NCBI GenBank assembly: GCA_937958475.1
Contig: CALFXR010000001.1
Span: 1 to 64,000 of the forward strand
DNA length: 64,000 nucleotides
Source: an uncultured Mesorhizobium sp.
GTDB taxonomy: Bacteria; Pseudomonadota; Alphaproteobacteria; Rhizobiales; Rhizobiaceae
Direction of reading: 5' to 3'
Shown: in pieces, positions 54,111-64,000 of the stretch
Numbering within the stretch: position 1 is the stretch's first letter
Layout: each line of letters opens with the position of its first letter
The notes under the pieces: model-generated
What the model was told of the DNA's origin: nothing
Seen by the model: the letters and a program-made list of their open reading frames with translations, nothing else
The model's database searches: none
Made by a program: the position numbers and the translations under genes

Positions 54111-54784
54111 ACCGGATCGACCTGGCTATCTCGGCGATAGGCCTGGTGAAGCATTACGACGGCGGACGAGCCAAGGCGCTCGACGGGCTGAGCATAGACG
54201 TGGCGCAGGGCGCCATGATTGCGCTCGTCGGCCCGAGCGGCAGCGGGAAATCGACGCTCCTCTACGCGCTCGCCGGGCTCGTCGATCTCGACGTGGGCAC
54301 GATCGTCATCGAGGGCCGGCGGCCTGGCGGTGAAGCGGACTGGACGCGGCTGCGCGCCTCCACGATCGGCCTGGTGTTCCAGGAATCGTGGCTGCTGCCG
54401 ACTCTGACGGCGGCGCAGAACATCGAACTGCCGATGGTCGGCGTCGAGGCTTCCGCCCGCGTCCGCACCCGCCGGGTCGAGGAACTCCTGGAAACCGTCG
54501 GGATGGCCGGTTTCGCCGGGCGCATGCCAGACAGCCTCTCGGGCGGCGAGCGACAGCGAATCGCCATGGCGCGGAGTCTCGCCAACGGGCCGCGCATCCT
54601 GCTCGCCGACGAGCCGACGGGCGAACTGGACAGCGCGAACTCCGCCCGGATCATGGAGATGATGGCGAAGCTGAGAGCGGAGAGAGGCGTGACCATGCTG
54701 ATCGTCACGCACGATCCGCGCATGGCGGCCTATTGCGACCGGCGGTACGAGGTTGTCGACGGGACCGGAACCTATGTCGATTGA
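54107..54784 (+). CDS. LolD/MacB-type ABC ATP-binding protein
   Basis: This 225-residue ATPase has Walker A GPSGSGKST, Q-loop GLVFQESWLLPT, signature LSGGERQRIAMARSL, Walker B ILLADEPTGELD and IVTHDP, as in LolD/MacB-type transporters that work with FtsX-like permeases. It should pair with the permease encoded 15 bases downstream. It is coupled to the MlaC-like gene by ATGA. Confidence 0.9.
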   Translation: MNRIDLAISAIGLVKHYDGGRAKALDGLSIDVAQGAMIALVGPSGSGKSTLLYALAGLVDLDVGTIVIEGRRPGGEADWTRLRASTIGLVFQESWLLPTLTAAQNIELPMVGVEASARVRTRRVEELLETVGMAGFAGRMPDSLSGGERQRIAMARSLANGPRILLADEPTGELDSANSARIMEMMAKLRAERGVTMLIVTHDPRMAAYCDRRYEVVDGTGTYVD

Positions 54785-54799
54785 AGGGACACGCCTTCC

Positions 54800-55921
54800 A
54801 TGAACATCGTCGGCGTCGCCGCCAGCAATCTCCGCCAGCGCCGCGTCCGCAGCCTGCTCACCGTCGGCGGCGTCGCCATCGCGATCGCCGCTTTCGTGGC
54901 ATTCATCGGCCTGTCTCGCGGCATCGAGAACACGCTGCGCCACAGCCTCGACACTCGCGGCGCCGACATCATCATCGTGGAATCGGTCTCGGAAGACTAT
55001 CTGTCGAGCGTCGTTCCGGAGGAACTGGTCGAACGCGTGCGAGAGGAGCCCCTGGTCGCTGCCGCCGCGCCCGAGCTCGATCGAATGACGACGTTGGCGG
55101 ACGGGACCAACGTCTTCGTCGTCGCGTGGCCCGAAGGCGCGTTCGGCTGGCGGAACCTGACGCTCGTCGAAGGCCGGCTGCCCACCACAGTCGATGGCGG
55201 CGCCGTGGTGATCGGAGTAAGCCTCGCCGAACGCCTCGGCATTCATGTCGGCGACACGGTGGACGTATTCTTCAGCCCCTTTCGCGTCGTCGGAATCGTC
55301 GATTCCGGCAACGTGATCAATCGCAACCTCGTCGTCGGGCTGCTCGGCGACATGCAGACGCTGACCTATCGGACCGGTCAGGCGACGTCGATCGTCGCGC
55401 AACTCTCGCCCGAAGCCGGAGACGATGGACGGGAGGCGGCCGTCGCGCGGCTGCGCGCCATGCTGCCGACCTATACGGTCGACACGACCGAGGCGCTGAT
55501 CAGCAGTTCGATGCACGTCAACGTCGCCCGGGTCCTGGCGTGGTCGATATCGACCGTGGCGTTGCTGACGGCGGTTCTCGGCATCCTCAACACGATGACG
55601 ATGGCGGTCAACGAACGACGCCGCGAGATCGCGATCATGCGCGCGGTGGGGTGGCCCAAGCGGCGGATCGTGGCCTGCCTGCTGATCGAAGGCGGCCTCC
55701 TCTCGGCGATCGGAGGCGCGATCGGTTGTGCTGCGGGGACCGCCATCGCGTGGACAGTATCCGGATCGCCGAACGTCTCGGGCTTCGTCGTGCCCGACAT
55801 AACCGCGGTACTGCTCGCCGAGGCGTTCCTGATCGCCCTGGCGATGGGCATGGTCAGCTCGCTCGTGCCGGCATGGGGCGGCGCGCGCCAGAGCCCGGCC
55901 GCCGTCCTGCGCGGTCACTGA
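54800..55921 (+). CDS. FtsX-like ABC permease
   Basis: This 373-residue MacB/FtsX-type permease has a first helix at about 17-40, a large periplasmic domain (about 45-245), and three C-terminal helices (about 250-365). It contains NTMTMAVNERRREIAIMRAVGW, the conserved cytoplasmic coupling motif of the family (quoted in parts: NTMTMAVNERRRE, IAIMRAVGW). It likely moves lipid or lipoprotein-like substrates, or transmits force, with the LolD-like ATPase. Its last seven bases overlap the convergent AttH-like gene. Confidence 0.88.
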   Translation: MNIVGVAASNLRQRRVRSLLTVGGVAIAIAAFVAFIGLSRGIENTLRHSLDTRGADIIIVESVSEDYLSSVVPEELVERVREEPLVAAAAPELDRMTTLADGTNVFVVAWPEGAFGWRNLTLVEGRLPTTVDGGAVVIGVSLAERLGIHVGDTVDVFFSPFRVVGIVDSGNVINRNLVVGLLGDMQTLTYRTGQATSIVAQLSPEAGDDGREAAVARLRAMLPTYTVDTTEALISSSMHVNVARVLAWSISTVALLTAVLGILNTMTMAVNERRREIAIMRAVGWPKRRIVACLLIEGGLLSAIGGAIGCAAGTAIAWTVSGSPNVSGFVVPDITAVLLAEAFLIALAMGMVSSLVPAWGGARQSPAAVLRGH

Positions 55922-57093
55922 TCCGCCGCACCGCGCAGAAGCGCGCGGAATCGGCGAAGGAGCTGCCGGCGCGCGACGGCGAGCATCGCGTATCCCATCA
56001 GTTCGAGCCGGCCCCTGCCGGAGACCACGCGGTCGCCCTGGCGTCCGGATACGACAACCTCACCCTCCCAGACACCGCCGATGCCGTAGACCGGGATCTC
56101 CTGGTCGTCGATCAGCGCCCGGACGTCGAGGACCAGATCCATCGCCGGTAGGGTCAGCCGCCAGTCGACCGGATACTCCGTGCCGCTGCGCTCGGAGTAC
56201 CACCGGCGCAACGCCTCGGCACCGAAGCCGCCCTCCAGCGGGCGCGCACCGTCGCCCTCGAACAGGACGACGAAGCTCGCCAGCAGCTTATCGCCCCGCT
56301 CCGGCCAATGGCGCTGGAAGATGAAGTCCCGACCATCGTCAAGGCTGATGCCAAACCAATTCCAGCGCAGGGCCTCGAGGCGCCCGGAACCAAGGCCCGG
56401 CAGCCAGCCGGCGACACGGCGCAACAGCCAGCCTTCGTAACGTCCCCACTGGTGATCAAACCAAAGGGTACCGGATACGCGGCGGCCGCCGCTACCGCTC
56501 GCCTCCATACGTGGGCAACTCACATAGTCGAAAACGCCGCCGTAGAAGCGATCGAGGCTCGACCCGTCGACGCGCATCCAGGACGCGGCCGGACGAAGCG
56601 CCGCCTCCAGCGTTTCGCCCGGCGCAAGCGGCAGGCGGAAGCGCAGGCCGTCTTCCGTGCTCTCCATCGCGAACCCGGCCCAGTCGATCGCCAGCCGGTC
56701 GTCCGTACATAGCGGCGCCTGACTGTCGACGACGATGCCCGTCTCGTCGGCGTGGCGGCGCATGGCGTCCTTGTACTGTCGAAGCAGGATGCCGCGGACG
56801 ACCGGAGGGAGCCTGCTGCGCGCGAAGCGTTCGGCGACGTCGTCATGCACCTCGAGCCCGCGCCCGCTGAGCCGGCTGCCGCTCAGCGCGTTGCCGCCGG
56901 CGTCGATCACCTGGTGGATGAGCATGTGGCCGGGATCACCCCGCCCGTCCAGAGCGCCGATCCGGAAGAAGGCGGCCATGACGTGGGTGCGTCCGAGGCC
57001 CTCGACGTCGAGGACGCCCTGAAGATACCACCATTCGAGACTGCTGCCGGGATGCGGCGCGAGGTCCGAGACTCCGACCGGTTCGATCTGCAG
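55915..57093 (-). CDS. AttH/CrtC-like lipocalin-domain protein with probable CTG start
   Basis: This protein of about 392 residues resembles the AttH / carotenoid-1,2-hydratase-like family. Conserved parts are LAPHPGSSLEWWYLQGVLD, MAAFFRIG, RFRLPLAPGE, SGTLWFDHQWG, RWNWFGISLDDG and VYGIGGVWEGEV. The EWWY motif, a family hallmark, lies upstream of the first ATG (56979). No ATG, GTG or TTG exists between it and the in-frame gyrB stop at 57160-57162. A CTG at 57093-57091 is preceded by GGAGG (57103-57099) with a five-base gap and gives a normal N-terminus, so CTG initiation is proposed. AttH genes usually accompany LolD/FtsX-type transporters, as here in convergent orientation. Confidence 0.7.
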   Translation of the reverse strand: MQIEPVGVSDLAPHPGSSLEWWYLQGVLDVEGLGRTHVMAAFFRIGALDGRGDPGHMLIHQVIDAGGNALSGSRLSGRGLEVHDDVAERFARSRLPPVVRGILLRQYKDAMRRHADETGIVVDSQAPLCTDDRLAIDWAGFAMESTEDGLRFRLPLAPGETLEAALRPAASWMRVDGSSLDRFYGGVFDYVSCPRMEASGSGGRRVSGTLWFDHQWGRYEGWLLRRVAGWLPGLGSGRLEALRWNWFGISLDDGRDFIFQRHWPERGDKLLASFVVLFEGDGARPLEGGFGAEALRRWYSERSGTEYPVDWRLTLPAMDLVLDVRALIDDQEIPVYGIGGVWEGEVVVSGRQGDRVVSGRGRLELMGYAMLAVARRQLLRRFRALLRGAADQ

Positions 57094-57159
57094 TTCCCCC
57101 TCCGCAGTCCGATGGCTTTCGCGATTTTCGGCGCGTCGATCGGCGCGCCTCGCAGATGA

Positions 57160-59634
<2,475 letters not shown>

Positions 59635-59707
59635 GAAGTTCTTTCTCGTGATGCCGCTGGATTGGCGCGGCGAAATCCAGCCGAATCGCGCGCCGCAGGA
59701 TGGTCGA

Positions 59708-59736
59708 GATATAGGCGTTCGGGGCCGATTCTCCAA
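59708..59736 (-). promoter_or_regulatory. Probable gyrB promoter
   Basis: Read on the minus strand, TTGGAG (59736-59731) and TATATC (59713-59708) are separated by 17 bases, a good match to -35 and -10 boxes. They lie 74 bases upstream of the gyrB start, in the gap after the caspase-like gene. Confidence 0.5.
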
Positions 59737-59756
59737 ATTTAGGCAGCACCGGCATG

Positions 59757-59779
59757 GGGAAAACGGCAGCTTCGCCGCC
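59757..59779 (-). terminator. Possible terminator after the caspase-like gene
   Basis: On the minus strand GGCGGC, GAA, GCTGCC (59779-59765, one G-T pair) makes a small hairpin directly after the stop codon at 59782-59780, followed by G then TTTTCCCC. The U-run is short, so confidence is low. Confidence 0.3.
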
Positions 59780-62398
59780 TCAGTTCTTCAGCCGCGCCAG
59801 GCGGGTCCTCAGCTGGTCGATCATCCAGCGATGACGCGGCGGCAGCCGGCCGTCGGCGTCGAGCGCTTCTGCGATGGCGAGCGCCCTCTCCAGCGGCTGG
59901 CGCGGCGTGCGCGAAACCATGGCGATGTCGGCATAGGCGATGATCAGGTCGCGCTGCCAGAGCGCGTTGCCCGGGTCGCTGGAGACGAGGGCCTCGCGGA
60001 TGGCGAGGCACTCCTCGAGCGCGGCGCGCGCCGCGGCGCGATCCTTCAGGTCGAGATGCAGGTTGCCGATCTCGGCGAGCGTGATGGAGAGGTCGCGTTG
60101 CCAGTCGGCGTTGCCGGGATCGCTGGCGGCGAGGCGGCGGACAATGACCAGGCTCTCCTCGAAACCGGCAAGCGCCCGCTTCGGGTTGCCCTTCTGCCGC
60201 TCGACGTCGGCGACCTTCTCCAGGGTCACGGAAAGGTCGCGTTGCCAGTCCGCATTGGCCGGATCGCGGGCGGCGAGCGCCCGTGCGACGGCGAGGCTGT
60301 CGGCGAATGCCTTGCCGGCCGCATCGAGATCGCCGGCGTCGCGCAGTACGTTGCCGATCTTGTTTGTGCTGACGCTGATGTCGCGCATCAGCTGCGTGTC
60401 GTTGGGATCGCGTTCCGCCATGGCGCGGACGATGTCGAGCGCGGCGCGGTAGGAGGCAAGGGCGCCGTCGCGGTCGCCGGCGTCGCGCAGCACGTCGCCG
60501 ACATTGTCGCGGGAAACCGAGACGTCGCGCTGCCGGCCCGGAGCGTCCGGCTCCGCGGCGAGCAGGTCCTCGCGGATGGCGAGGCTGGCGGAAAAGGCCT
60601 CGCGCGCGCCGTCGAGGTCGCCGAGAACCCGCGCGGCATTGCCGATGTCGTCATAAGTGACGGTCAGGTCGCGAAGGCCCTTCGGGTCGCCGGGCGCGGC
60701 GTCGGCGAGGCGCTGCTTGATCGCGAGGCTCTCGGCGAAGGCCTCGATGGCGCCGCGGACATCGCCCTGGGAGAAGCGCACGCCGCCGATGCCGTCATGA
60801 GCGATGGCGAGGTCCCGCAGCCAGCGCTCTCCGGACGGCGCGCCGGTCAGGGCGGCGAGGATGTCGCGGGCCTGGCCATAGGCGTCGACAGCGCTGTCGA
60901 GGTCGCCCATCGCCACCAGCGTGTCGCCCAGCCGCGTGTGCGCCTTGGCGAGGTCGCGGCGAATCGAAGGATCGGAATCGGTCGCGGCGCGGCGCTCGGC
61001 CCAGTGGCGGAGCGCGTCGTAGGCGTCGCGCGCGGCGGCGACGTTTCCGGTCGTCTCGTTGAGGAGCCCGAGCACCTCCAGCGCCGCCAGCCGCCGGTCG
61101 GCATGCTCCGGCGCAAGCGCGGCGTCGCCGGCCTCGTCGTAGAGCGCCAGCGCCTTTTCGTAGTCGCCGATCGCGAGGTCGTAGCGCAGCGCCGTGCGCG
61201 CGGCGCCGCCGCTGAGCAGGCGGGTGGCGGCCTCCGAAAGGGTGCGCTGGTCGAAATTGGCCTTCAGCGCCTGGCGGGAGCGCTCGTCGAGCGCGGCGGC
61301 TTCGGCGAAGCGCGCGCGGGCGGCATCGACGGCGCCGAGCGAAAGCTGGGCCTCTGCCTCGGACCGCAGCTTCGCGACTTCCGGATCGGCGGCGCCGAGG
61401 CTGCGCAGCTGTTCCCGTACCTCGACGAAGGCCTGAGCCGCCGCGTGCAGCCTGCGGCTGCGCTCTTCTTCGCCTTCGTTCGCTCCTCCGGACTCGATCA
61501 GCGCGCCATAGAGCGGCGCCAGCGGCATGTCGGCCTGTGACGCGACAGCCTCGACCTCGGCGCGCAGGTCGGGCGTCACCTCGGCCATGGCCAGCAGCAG
61601 GCGCTCGCGTTCCGGCAGGTCCTCGCTGCGCTGCGTGGCGAAGAACAGGTCGGGCAGGCCGCTTTCGACATAGGGCAGCTGCGCGCCGCGGGTCAGGTCG
61701 TAGACCTCCTGCTGGACGAGGGTGAGCACGGAGCGGATCTCCAGCCCGTCGCTGGGCAGGTATTTCGCCAGCGCCGTGGTGAAGGGCGAGTTCGCCCCGG
61801 TGCCGTCGGACGCGGTTTCGCCCGGTGCGGCGGAGAAGGCGAACAGCGCGCCCTCGGCCCGGCCGACCCGCCCGAGGCCCGGCCGCACCGCGCCGTTGTC
61901 GTCGCCGGCGATGGCGACGGCGCCGCGGCCGTCACCCGAACCGCCGCCCAGCGGATCGTTGCGGCAGGCGTCGAGAACGATCAGCGAGGCGCGCGCCATG
62001 CCGCGCAGCAGCGTGTGCACGTCCTCCAGCGCCAGGCTCGTCTCGCGGAGCCGCGCGACCGATGCGGCGTCGGCGTCGACGGGGAGCAGCCGGTTGTCGC
62101 CGGCGATCTCGACGCCGTGGCCCGCGTAGAAGAAGAGCGCGACGTCGGCGCCCGCACCCTCCTCGCGGAAATCGTCGAGCGCGCGGCGCAGGCGCTTCAG
62201 GTCGCGGTCGGTCTCGAGCGTCACTTCGAAATCCAGCGCCTCCAGCGTCTCGCGCATGGCGACCGCGTCCGACACGGCGTTGTCCAGCCGTCGCAGCGAG
62301 CGGTAGGCGTCGGCGCCGACGACCAACGCGACGCGCCGCTCGGCGAGAGCCGGCGCCACGATCAGCATCGACAACAGGAAAGCGAGGATGCAGCGCAT
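59780..62398 (-). CDS. Secreted caspase-family protein with TPR-type repeats
   Basis: This 872-residue protein has a signal peptide (CILAFLLSMLIVAPALA) and a caspase/metacaspase p20-like domain (about 20-250). His94 in FFYAGHGVE and Cys145 in IVLDACRNDPL form the catalytic pair, and SPFTTALAKYL is typical of this bacterial group. A helical region (about 270-480) follows, then eight 48-residue TPR-type repeats to the end. ATG 62437 would add 13 residues before the signal. Export suggests a periplasmic protease or signalling scaffold. It has no evident partner and is divergent from the P450 gene. Confidence 0.85.
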   Translation of the reverse strand: MRCILAFLLSMLIVAPALAERRVALVVGADAYRSLRRLDNAVSDAVAMRETLEALDFEVTLETDRDLKRLRRALDDFREEGAGADVALFFYAGHGVEIAGDNRLLPVDADAASVARLRETSLALEDVHTLLRGMARASLIVLDACRNDPLGGGSGDGRGAVAIAGDDNGAVRPGLGRVGRAEGALFAFSAAPGETASDGTGANSPFTTALAKYLPSDGLEIRSVLTLVQQEVYDLTRGAQLPYVESGLPDLFFATQRSEDLPERERLLLAMAEVTPDLRAEVEAVASQADMPLAPLYGALIESGGANEGEEERSRRLHAAAQAFVEVREQLRSLGAADPEVAKLRSEAEAQLSLGAVDAARARFAEAAALDERSRQALKANFDQRTLSEAATRLLSGGAARTALRYDLAIGDYEKALALYDEAGDAALAPEHADRRLAALEVLGLLNETTGNVAAARDAYDALRHWAERRAATDSDPSIRRDLAKAHTRLGDTLVAMGDLDSAVDAYGQARDILAALTGAPSGERWLRDLAIAHDGIGGVRFSQGDVRGAIEAFAESLAIKQRLADAAPGDPKGLRDLTVTYDDIGNAARVLGDLDGAREAFSASLAIREDLLAAEPDAPGRQRDVSVSRDNVGDVLRDAGDRDGALASYRAALDIVRAMAERDPNDTQLMRDISVSTNKIGNVLRDAGDLDAAGKAFADSLAVARALAARDPANADWQRDLSVTLEKVADVERQKGNPKRALAGFEESLVIVRRLAASDPGNADWQRDLSITLAEIGNLHLDLKDRAAARAALEECLAIREALVSSDPGNALWQRDLIIAYADIAMVSRTPRQPLERALAIAEALDADGRLPPRHRWMIDQLRTRLARLKN
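59783..60958 (-). repeat. Eight tandem 48-residue TPR-type coding repeats
   Basis: Inside the caspase-like gene, eight consecutive units begin with RD (RDLA, RDLA, RDLT, RDVS, RDIS, RDLS, RDLS, RDLI). They have a period of 144 bases (47 codons for the first), starting at residues 481, 528, 576, 624, 672, 720, 768 and 816. The last unit is diverged. The regular spacing indicates unit duplication. Confidence 0.8.
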
Positions 62399-62568
62399 CG
62401 AGGAAGCCCGGCCCAAAGCTGCGGCGAAGCTGTCCATAGAAATGTGGCCGCCGCAAGTCGCCCGCTTTCGCCCCGGCCTTCATTGCCCGGTCGCCGCCCG
62501 GCTCGATGACCGACTGTTCATTTGCCGCCGGGCACGCGCGCACCTAGATTCACCGCGGAGGCCCGTTC

Positions 62569-63939
62569 ATGGACACCACGCCAGCACCCTTCGTCCCGCC
62601 CGCGCCGACGCCACGGAGCTCGCCCCCGTCGCTGCTGGAGTTGATACGCGTCGTCTATCGCAACCCGCTCGAGCTGTGGGGCGAGCCGTCCTACACCAAG
62701 CCGTGGGTCTCGGTGAGCGGGTTCGGCGGGCCGCTGGTGATCGCCAACGATCCGGGGCTGATCCGCCACATTCTGGTCGACAACGCGAAAAACTACCGCA
62801 TGGCGGCGGTGCGGCAGAAGATCCTCCGGCCGATCCTGCGCGACGGCCTGCTCACCGCCGAGGGCGAGGTGTGGCGTCGCTCGCGCAAGGCGATGGCGCC
62901 CGTCTTCACGCCGCGGCACATCGCCGGCTTCGCGCCGGCCATGCTGAGCCGTTCGGTGGCCTTCGCCGAACACTACGAGCAAGGGCCGGGCGTTTCCGAC
63001 ATCGCCCGCGACATGACCGTGCTGACCTACGAGATCCTCGCCGAGACGCTGTTTTCCGGCGAGATCGCCGGCACGCCCGGCGGCTTCGCCAAGCAGGTCG
63101 ACCATCTGTTCGAGACGATGGGTCGAGTCGATCCGCTCGACCTGCTACGCGCGCCCGACTGGCTGCCGCGGATCACGCGGCTGCGCGGACGCCGCACGCT
63201 CGCCTATTTCCGCCGGCTGGTCGCCGAGACGATCGCCATGCGCGAGGCGCGGCTGAAGAAGGGCAGCACCGACGTTCCCGAAGACTTCCTGACGCTGCTC
63301 CTGCGCGCCGAGGGTCCCGATGGGCTGACGCGTGCGGAGGTCGAGGACAACATCATCACCTTCATCGGCGCCGGCCACGAGACGACGGCTCGCGCGCTCG
63401 GCTGGACGCTCTACTGCCTTGCCGAGGCGCCTTGGGAACGCGAGCCGATCGAACGGGAGATCGACGCGGTGCTGTCGCAGGAACGCGACCCGGCGAAGTG
63501 GCTCGACGCCATGCCGAAGACGCGCGCCGCCTTCGAGGAGGCGATGCGCCTCTACCCGCCGGCGCCGTCGATCAACCGCGAACCGATCGAGACGGATACT
63601 TACAAGGACCTGACCTTGGTCAAGGGCGCCACAGTGCTCGCCATGCCGTGGACGATCCATCGTCATCGCGGGCTATGGGACAGGCCGGACGCGTTCATGC
63701 CCGAGCGCTTCCACCCGGGGAACCGCGAGCGCCTGGACCGCTACCAGTACATCCCCTTCGGCGCCGGGCCGCGGGTCTGCATCGGCGCCGCCTTCGCCAT
63801 GCAGGAGGCGGTCATCGCTCTGGCCGTGCTGATGTCGCGCCTGCGCTTCGACTCGGTCGCCGAAACCAAGCCATGGCCGGTGCAGAAGCTGACCACGCAG
63901 CCGCAGGGCGGCCTGCCGATGATGGTGTCGCGGCGCTGA
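62569..63939 (+). CDS. Cytochrome P450
   Basis: This 456-residue haem monooxygenase has the I-helix FIGAGHETTARAL, the K-helix ExxR in EEAMRLYPPAP, and the haem loop FGAGPRVCIG with ligand Cys404. It lacks a membrane anchor and resembles the soluble CYP102/CYP4-like bacterial class. The redox partner is not encoded nearby and the substrate is unknown. It starts behind GCGGAGG and is the last gene in the window. Confidence 0.93.
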   Translation: MDTTPAPFVPPAPTPRSSPPSLLELIRVVYRNPLELWGEPSYTKPWVSVSGFGGPLVIANDPGLIRHILVDNAKNYRMAAVRQKILRPILRDGLLTAEGEVWRRSRKAMAPVFTPRHIAGFAPAMLSRSVAFAEHYEQGPGVSDIARDMTVLTYEILAETLFSGEIAGTPGGFAKQVDHLFETMGRVDPLDLLRAPDWLPRITRLRGRRTLAYFRRLVAETIAMREARLKKGSTDVPEDFLTLLLRAEGPDGLTRAEVEDNIITFIGAGHETTARALGWTLYCLAEAPWEREPIEREIDAVLSQERDPAKWLDAMPKTRAAFEEAMRLYPPAPSINREPIETDTYKDLTLVKGATVLAMPWTIHRHRGLWDRPDAFMPERFHPGNRERLDRYQYIPFGAGPRVCIGAAFAMQEAVIALAVLMSRLRFDSVAETKPWPVQKLTTQPQGGLPMMVSRR

Positions 63940-64000
63940 GACGCGGGCGCGGCCCCGAGAGGCCGCACCGTTGGATCGAATGCGGTCTGCCGCGATCAGA

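Noticed and set aside
59783..60958. Periodic DNA that could suggest a CRISPR array or satellite
   Set aside because: The 144-base period lies entirely within one reading frame and encodes TPR-like units, with no short identical repeats separated by spacers.

Overview
The window is GC-rich, roughly two thirds G+C by eye, and densely coded on both strands, with long antisense open frames that mirror the real genes. Gene content points to an alphaproteobacterium, most likely of the order Hyphomicrobiales (Rhizobiales). The pointers are a short cofactor-dependent phosphoglycerate mutase beside dapB, an adjacent mgsA and glk, an NDUFA9-like protein beside uppP, queG next to a small epimerase-like gene, and a gyrB of 824 codons. 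This placement is inference from gene content. No insertion sequence, prophage, CRISPR array or origin was seen.

Left part (1-15 kb). Two tandem secreted proteins (541-2869) share an unnamed N-terminal domain and each end in a segment resembling the beta domain of the von Hippel-Lindau protein. A DMT exporter follows, then a leftward CoA-ester cluster (FAS1-like hydratase, class III CoA-transferase, acyl-CoA dehydrogenase, MmgE/PrpD protein) diverging from a LysR regulator. Next come deoC with a two-domain ALDH16-type aldehyde dehydrogenase, and an SDR/FAH-hydrolase pair like the last steps of non-phosphorylative deoxysugar-acid catabolism.

Middle part (15-42 kb). Two complete PotABCD-type ABC transporters run leftward. 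The first (15792-19719) is flanked by a nitrilase-family amidase and by an agmatinase-family ureohydrolase divergent from a LysR gene. The second (34200-38071) is followed by a SxxK serine hydrolase and an amidase. It is preceded by an amidohydrolase and, divergently, by an acetylpolyamine amidohydrolase and an N-carbamoylputrescine amidase. Together they suggest uptake and breakdown of polyamines and related amides. Between the two lie a two-domain M16 metallopeptidase, galE, a MATE pump, rpe, a second DMT transporter, and a 581-residue protein that joins an alanine/ornithine-racemase-like PLP domain to an arginase-like domain without metal ligands.

Right part (42-64 kb). This is mostly core housekeeping: an NDUFA9-like protein, uppP, a glutathione transferase, queG, an epimerase-like protein, mepA, mgsA, glk, an MsbA-like ABC exporter, dapB, gpmA, and a tRNA-Leu(CAG) with a clear promoter and a terminator. 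Then come a MlaC-like secreted protein, a LolD-like ATPase, an FtsX-like permease and a convergent AttH-like lipocalin protein whose only sensible start is CTG. The window ends with gyrB, a caspase-like protein with eight 48-residue TPR-type repeats, and a cytochrome P450.

The observations most worth following are the VHL-like secreted pair, the racemase/pseudo-arginase fusion and the non-canonical start of the AttH-like gene.
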